Under the pieces are notes generated by a model that ran no database searches, had not been told where the DNA came from, and saw nothing but the letters and a program-made list of their open reading frames with translations. A program made the position numbers and the translations under genes. Positions 49,988-53,619 of a stretch of 53,619 nt of DNA are shown one piece after another (positions within the stretch are counted from its first letter, which is position 1; each line of letters begins with the position of its first letter). This stretch comes from Bacteroidales bacterium (GTDB lineage: Bacteria; Bacteroidota; Bacteroidia; Bacteroidales; Tenuifilaceae), in contig JAFTDN010000177.1 of the NCBI GenBank assembly GCA_017454165.1, positions 1 to 53,619 on the forward strand, read 5' to 3'.

Positions 49988-50437
49988 ATGACCTCCTTTG
50001 TGGCCATCGCCATCAGAACAGCCAACCACAAGCCCACCAGCATCTGCCACATATCGCTGGTGGTGGTGCGGCACGGGCAGCTGCAGGAGCGCATGTCGGT
50101 GGACATAGCAACGCCCGATACCCCTCACGGCGCTGGGAGGACAAAGCCCACATTTCTCAACGCATGGCGCAGCATAGCCCCCTTGATAGGCAACCTGCCG
50201 CTGGTAACGTACAACGGCGCGCTGTGCGAGAGCTGCCTAAAGTCCATATTCAAGCTCTACGGCCTCCCCTACCCCGACTTCACCTTTATATGCACCTACA
50301 CCGTTTGCAGAAAGCTGCGGTTCAGCCCCGCGCTGCCCAACTACAAGCTGAGCACGCTGGCTGAGCGTTGCGGCATCGACCCACAAAACCTATCCCAGGC
50401 CGAGTGCATAGCACACATCGCGCTAAAGGTGCTATAG
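49988..50437 (+). CDS. Degenerate DnaQ-type exonuclease homologue
   Basis: A 149-residue protein that aligns with the 3'-5' exonucleases (DEDDh, DnaQ/PolC epsilon-like) common in Bacteroidota: the start SFVAIAIRTANHKPTSICHISLVVV matches the usual FVAIDFETANHKRTSICSIG, and LVTYNGALCESCLKSIFKLYGL, YTVCRK and LPNYKLSTLAERCGI also match. However the catalytic acids are gone: D8 is Ala and E10 is Arg in motif I, the motif II Asp is C80, and the motif III Asp aligns with Q137; a segment of about 20 residues near 45-55 that usually carries VHGI/L is shortened. The frame is intact, so it is likely a non-catalytic nucleic-acid-binding protein rather than a plain pseudogene. It starts 15 nt after the terminator of the 6S-like RNA and overlaps the convergent waaA gene by 6 nt. 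Confidence 0.75.
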   Translation: MTSFVAIAIRTANHKPTSICHISLVVVRHGQLQERMSVDIATPDTPHGAGRTKPTFLNAWRSIAPLIGNLPLVTYNGALCESCLKSIFKLYGLPYPDFTFICTYTVCRKLRFSPALPNYKLSTLAERCGIDPQNLSQAECIAHIALKVL

Positions 50438-51691
50438 CTTAAGCGCACCATCAATGGCCGCCATGACGGCCTGGGTGGCCCCCGTCATCGATTGCACATA
50501 GCGGCGCGATGCCTCAGCGCTATGCGCTAGGTGCTCAGGGCTGGACAGCAGCCCGTCCAGACTGCGGGCCAGCGCTACTGGGCCATCCACCACGAATGCA
50601 CCTCCATGGGCCAGCAGGCCCACCGCCTCGTTGAAACGCCTATAGTTCGGGCCGAAGAGCACAGGCATACCATAGACAGCTGCTTCGAGCGTGTTGTGGA
50701 TACCCACACCAAATCCCCCACCCACGTAGGCCACCTGCCCGTAGCGGTATATGGCCGCCAGCAGCCCGATGGTATCGACTATGAGCACCCGTGCGCCCGT
50801 GCTGGGGGAGCTCCCGTCGCGCAGCTGGGTGTAGCGCACCGTGCCCGCAAATCCAAAGCGTTGCTCCACAAGCCTCAGGTGCGCATCGTGTACCTCGTGC
50901 GGGGCGATGATAAGCCGCAAGCCAGACGATGTGCGCATGTAAGCTGCCAGCAGCTCCTCATCGGGAGGCCAAGTGCTGCCCGCCACCAGCACGGGCCGAT
51001 GGGGCTCAAGGGCGCAGAAACGCTCCACCTCGGGAATCGTGTCCGCGCTGCGGGCTATGGCCGCCACACGGTCGAACCTCGTGTCGCCGCAGGCAGTGGC
51101 GTTACATATGCCTATGCCCCTCAGCAGCTCCACCGACTGCTCGTCCTGCACGAATAGATGGGTAAAGCGCTGCAGGAAACGCCTGTACCAGCACCCATAG
51201 CTCTTGAAAAACACCTGCTGCGGACGGAATATGGCCGATACCACGTATGTGGGCACCTTAGCACCATTCAGCGCCCCGAGCATGTGGTACCAGAACTCGT
51301 ATTTCACGAATATGGCCAGACTGGGATTCAGGGTCTCGACGAACCGCTGGGCGTTGCGGCGGGTGTCGAGCGGTAGGTAGCACACATAGTCGGCCAGCGG
51401 GTAGCCCTTGCGCACCTCGTAGCCCGAAGGCGAGTAGAACGACAGCACCACGGGCTGCTGCGGGTTGCGGGCCTTTATGGCCTCTATCAGGGGGCGGCCC
51501 TGCTCGAACTCGCCCAGCGATGAGCAGTGCACCCACACGGGGCGGACTTGCAGCTGCGCCATGGCCCGCTGTAGACGCGGATGCCACTGCCGCCTACCAG
51601 CAAGCCACAGCTTGGCCTTGGGGTAGAATGATGCGGCCACATGGGCCAAGCACCAATAAATACGGATTCCAAGATTGTAGAGCAGCAGCAT
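50432..51691 (-). CDS. waaA: 3-deoxy-D-manno-octulosonic acid (Kdo) transferase
   Basis: A 419-residue inner membrane-associated glycosyltransferase (GT30) that adds Kdo from CMP-Kdo to the lipid A precursor. An N-terminal anchor is followed by the acceptor domain (VWVHCSSLGEFEQGRPLIEAIK; the glutamate of this motif is the catalytic base) and the donor domain with the segment AYVGGGFGVGIHNTLEAAVYGMPVLFGPNY. The length is typical. It lies 27 nt after lpxA on the minus strand, so Kdo addition and lipid A synthesis are encoded together. Confidence 0.95.
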   Translation of the reverse strand: MLLLYNLGIRIYWCLAHVAASFYPKAKLWLAGRRQWHPRLQRAMAQLQVRPVWVHCSSLGEFEQGRPLIEAIKARNPQQPVVLSFYSPSGYEVRKGYPLADYVCYLPLDTRRNAQRFVETLNPSLAIFVKYEFWYHMLGALNGAKVPTYVVSAIFRPQQVFFKSYGCWYRRFLQRFTHLFVQDEQSVELLRGIGICNATACGDTRFDRVAAIARSADTIPEVERFCALEPHRPVLVAGSTWPPDEELLAAYMRTSSGLRLIIAPHEVHDAHLRLVEQRFGFAGTVRYTQLRDGSSPSTGARVLIVDTIGLLAAIYRYGQVAYVGGGFGVGIHNTLEAAVYGMPVLFGPNYRRFNEAVGLLAHGGAFVVDGPVALARSLDGLLSSPEHLAHSAEASRRYVQSMTGATQAVMAAIDGALKL

Positions 51692-51718
51692 GCGCCAAGG
51701 GAGATGTGGACGGAGGGG

Positions 51719-52513
51719 CTAGGCCATATCCTTGACCGAGCGCTCGCGCACCACGCCCCGCTCCGATGACCTGACGAAGCTCACAATGGCATCGCGCTCG
51801 GGCGTTTGCTGCATCTCGGACTCTATAACCTCTAGAGCCTGCGACACATTCAGACCGCGCCCGTACAGAATACGGTAGGCGTTCTGTATGCCCTCCACCT
51901 GCGATGGCGTGAACCCACGGCGCCGCAGTCCTATGATGTTGATGCCAGCAAAGGCTATTGGATCGTGGGCCACCAGGATGTAGGGCGGGATGTCCTTGTT
52001 TACCTTCGAGCCGCCCTGCACCATCACGTAGGAGCCGATGTGCTCGAACTGGTGCACCAGCACGTGCGAGCTCAGGATGGCATAGTCATCGATGAGCACC
52101 TCGCCGGCCAGCTGCGTACCGTTGCCTATTATGATGTTGCTGCCCACTATGCAGTCGTGGGCCACATGCGTGTAGGCCATCAGCAGGTTGTTGCTGCCCA
52201 CCACGGTTCTGCCACGCGAGGCGGTGCCCCGGTTTATGGTTACGCACTCACGAATCAGGTTGTTGTCGCCAATCTCGGCGGTGGTGGTTTCGCCCTTAAA
52301 CTTAAGGTCCTGGGGGATGGCTGAGATTACGGCTCCTGGGAATATTTTGCAGTTCTTACCTATACGGGCACCGTCCATGATGGTAACGTTGGGCCCCACC
52401 CAGGTGCCCTCGCCGATGACCACATCGGCAGCCACGTAGCTGAATGGTTCAATAACCACGCCATCAGCTAGTTGGGCATCAGGGTGTATGTATGCTAAAG
52501 GTTTGGTGCTCAT
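51719..52513 (-). CDS. lpxA: UDP-N-acetylglucosamine acyltransferase
   Basis: A 264-residue first enzyme of lipid A synthesis, which moves a hydroxyacyl chain from ACP to UDP-GlcNAc. The N-terminal two-thirds is a left-handed beta-helix of hexapeptide repeats (VVIGEGTWVGPNVTIMDGARIG...), the catalytic histidine is H119 in THVAHDC (equivalent to H125 in E. coli), and the C-terminal helical domain is complete. It lies 36 nt after the lpxC-fabZ gene. Confidence 0.96.
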   Translation of the reverse strand: MSTKPLAYIHPDAQLADGVVIEPFSYVAADVVIGEGTWVGPNVTIMDGARIGKNCKIFPGAVISAIPQDLKFKGETTTAEIGDNNLIRECVTINRGTASRGRTVVGSNNLLMAYTHVAHDCIVGSNIIIGNGTQLAGEVLIDDYAILSSHVLVHQFEHIGSYVMVQGGSKVNKDIPPYILVAHDPIAFAGINIIGLRRRGFTPSQVEGIQNAYRILYGRGLNVSQALEVIESEMQQTPERDAIVSFVRSSERGVVRERSVKDMA

Positions 52514-52549
52514 GTGGTTGTTTTGATGGGTATATGCGATGCGGTTTGC

Positions 52550-53619
52550 CTATTTGTTTTTGACAATCTGCGCGGTGAGCTTGCTGTCGATGGCCAGCTG
52601 ATCGCCCACGAATCCTTGGCATCGCATATCGACTATTCCACGGCGGATGGGGGCTGTGAGCTCGCAGCGCATCACCAAGGTGTCGCCTGGCACCACCTTG
52701 CGCTTGAGGCGCACCTCGTCCATGCGTAGGAAATAGGTGGAGTAGTGCTCTGGGTCGGGCACAGAGCTCAGGGCCAGGATGCCGCCCGTTTGCGCCATGG
52801 CCTCCACCTGTAGCACGCCGGGCATCACGGGTTCATCGGGGAAGTGGCCCATGAAGAACTCCTCGTCCATGGTCACGTTTTTGATGCCCACCACCGAGGT
52901 GGCATCCATGTGCACGATTTTGTCCACCAGCAGGAATGGGCTGCGGTGGGGGAGCAGCTTCTTGATGGCGTTGATGTCGTAGAGCGGGGGCTTGGTGGGG
53001 TCGTACTCTGGGGCTTCTGGCGTTTGCAGGCTCAGCTTGTACTGCTTGCGCAGGATCTTGGCCATCTCGGTGTTGGCATGGTGGCCTGGCCTCACGGCCA
53101 CAATCTTACCCCTTATGCGGGCCCCCACCAGGGTGAGGTCGCCTATGAGGTCGAGCAGCTTGTGCCGGGCGGGTTCGTTGTCGAAGTGCAGGTTGAGGTT
53201 GTTGAGGATGCCCTCGGGGCGCACGTGCACGTGGGGCTTGTTGAACAGGTCAGCTATGCGGTCGAGCTCCTCCTGGGGCACCTGATGCTCCATGATTACG
53301 ATGGCGTTTTCGAGGTCGCCGCCCTTTATCAGGTTGTTCTTGAGCAGCACCTCCAGCTCGTGGAAGAACACGAATGTGCGGCAGGGGGCTATCTCGGTGG
53401 GGAACTCGGCGATGTCGTTCATCTTGGCGAATTGGTGCCCCACCACGTGCGCGTTGTAGTCCACCAGCACGTCCATGCTGAACTTGTCATCGGGGTAGGC
53501 TACGATTTCAACGTTGTTCTGCTCATCGCGGAATACTGTTTTCTTCTTGATTACCAAGTAATTCCTATCGGCATTCTGCTCCACAACGCCCGATTGCTTG
53601 AGCCCCTCTACGAAAAGAC
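52550..53619 (-). CDS. lpxC-fabZ: LpxC-FabZ fusion, N-terminus beyond window
   Basis: The frame is open to the right edge of the window (LFVEGLKQSGVVEQNADRNYLVIK), so the gene is cut; about 356 residues are visible. The first part is the second half of LpxC, the zinc UDP-3-O-acyl-GlcNAc deacetylase, with the late catalytic histidine in RPGHHANTEMAK. It is joined to a complete FabZ hydratase domain: HRSPFLLVDKI with the catalytic His in MGHFPDEPVMPGVLQVEAMAQ, whose Glu is also present. This fusion is typical of Bacteroidota. The enzyme serves both lipid A synthesis and fatty acid elongation and starts the lpxC/fabZ-lpxA-waaA run. Confidence 0.95.
   Translation of the reverse strand, partial: LFVEGLKQSGVVEQNADRNYLVIKKKTVFRDEQNNVEIVAYPDDKFSMDVLVDYNAHVVGHQFAKMNDIAEFPTEIAPCRTFVFFHELEVLLKNNLIKGGDLENAIVIMEHQVPQEELDRIADLFNKPHVHVRPEGILNNLNLHFDNEPARHKLLDLIGDLTLVGARIRGKIVAVRPGHHANTEMAKILRKQYKLSLQTPEAPEYDPTKPPLYDINAIKKLLPHRSPFLLVDKIVHMDATSVVGIKNVTMDEEFFMGHFPDEPVMPGVLQVEAMAQTGGILALSSVPDPEHYSTYFLRMDEVRLKRKVVPGDTLVMRCELTAPIRRGIVDMRCQGFVGDQLAIDSKLTAQIVKNK

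Noticed and set aside
51520..51735. Plus-strand frames opposite waaA and lpxA
   Set aside because: Antisense shadows of conserved genes; composition is explained by the opposite strand.

Overview
The window reads as a GC-rich chromosome segment of a Bacteroidota species, most likely a Bacteroidales member. Evidence: many upstream regions carry the Bacteroidetes -7 box TAnnTTTG, several with a TTTG/TTG -33 box about 20 nt upstream; LpxC is fused to FabZ; the subunit a of ATP synthase has a long N-terminal extension; there are type IX secretion (T9SS / gliding-type) C-terminal domains, FISUMP-type surface proteins, DUF2723, DUF4834 and DUF1573 proteins and a UpxY/NusG-like antiterminator. No phage, insertion sequence, integrase or CRISPR array was seen. 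Codon use is GC-rich but with many ATA (Ile) and CTA (Leu) codons.

Layout. 1-4014: a DUF2723 membrane protein and a polysaccharide deacetylase. 4140-9611: two large exported FISUMP-type proteins that share an array of near-identical RSPRGGFAVAGRLGR repeats. 9761-11655: glycyl-tRNA synthetase and a small unknown protein. 11783-16224 (minus): thyA, trxA, then a probable Lrp-AEC transporter-dtd-mazG-deoC transcription unit. 16479-21685: tRNA-Arg(CCU), a NusG-like antiterminator, TolC and HlyD export components with no pump, tsaB, and a DUF1573 protein. 21827-24226 (minus): MlaE/MlaF-like lipid transport components and a YpfJ-type metallopeptidase. 24388-25737: manC and a DUF4834 protein. 25734-27429 (minus): two exported proteins of unknown function, followed by what looks like a decayed barrel gene end.

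27620-34812 (minus) is one long colinear block: pyrH, frr, bactofilin, an AtpI-like protein, atpB, atpE, atpF, atpH, atpA, atpG. The beta and epsilon subunits (atpD, atpC) are absent. 34947-39132 (plus): a T9SS substrate, then the classical DUF177-rpmF-plsX-fabH fatty acid cluster. The right end carries T9SS cargo, tRNA-Cys(GCA), a class I amidotransferase, an M16 peptidase lipoprotein and the lipid A/Kdo genes waaA, lpxA and lpxC-fabZ.

Two spots stand out. (1) 39215-44273 (minus) holds a small cysteine-rich peptide with a double-glycine leader, flanked by a membrane protein that fuses a catalytically dead C39-like domain, a VKOR domain and a thioredoxin domain, and by two large paralogous TlpA-type lipoproteins; a broken duplicate of the C39-like segment lies next to it. 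This looks like a dedicated leader-recognition and disulfide-formation system for a secreted Cys-rich peptide. (2) 49766-50437 holds a strong -7 box, a rod-shaped non-coding RNA of about 190 nt that resembles 6S RNA in shape and ends in an intrinsic terminator, and 15 nt later a DnaQ-type exonuclease homologue in which every catalytic acid I can align has been replaced.
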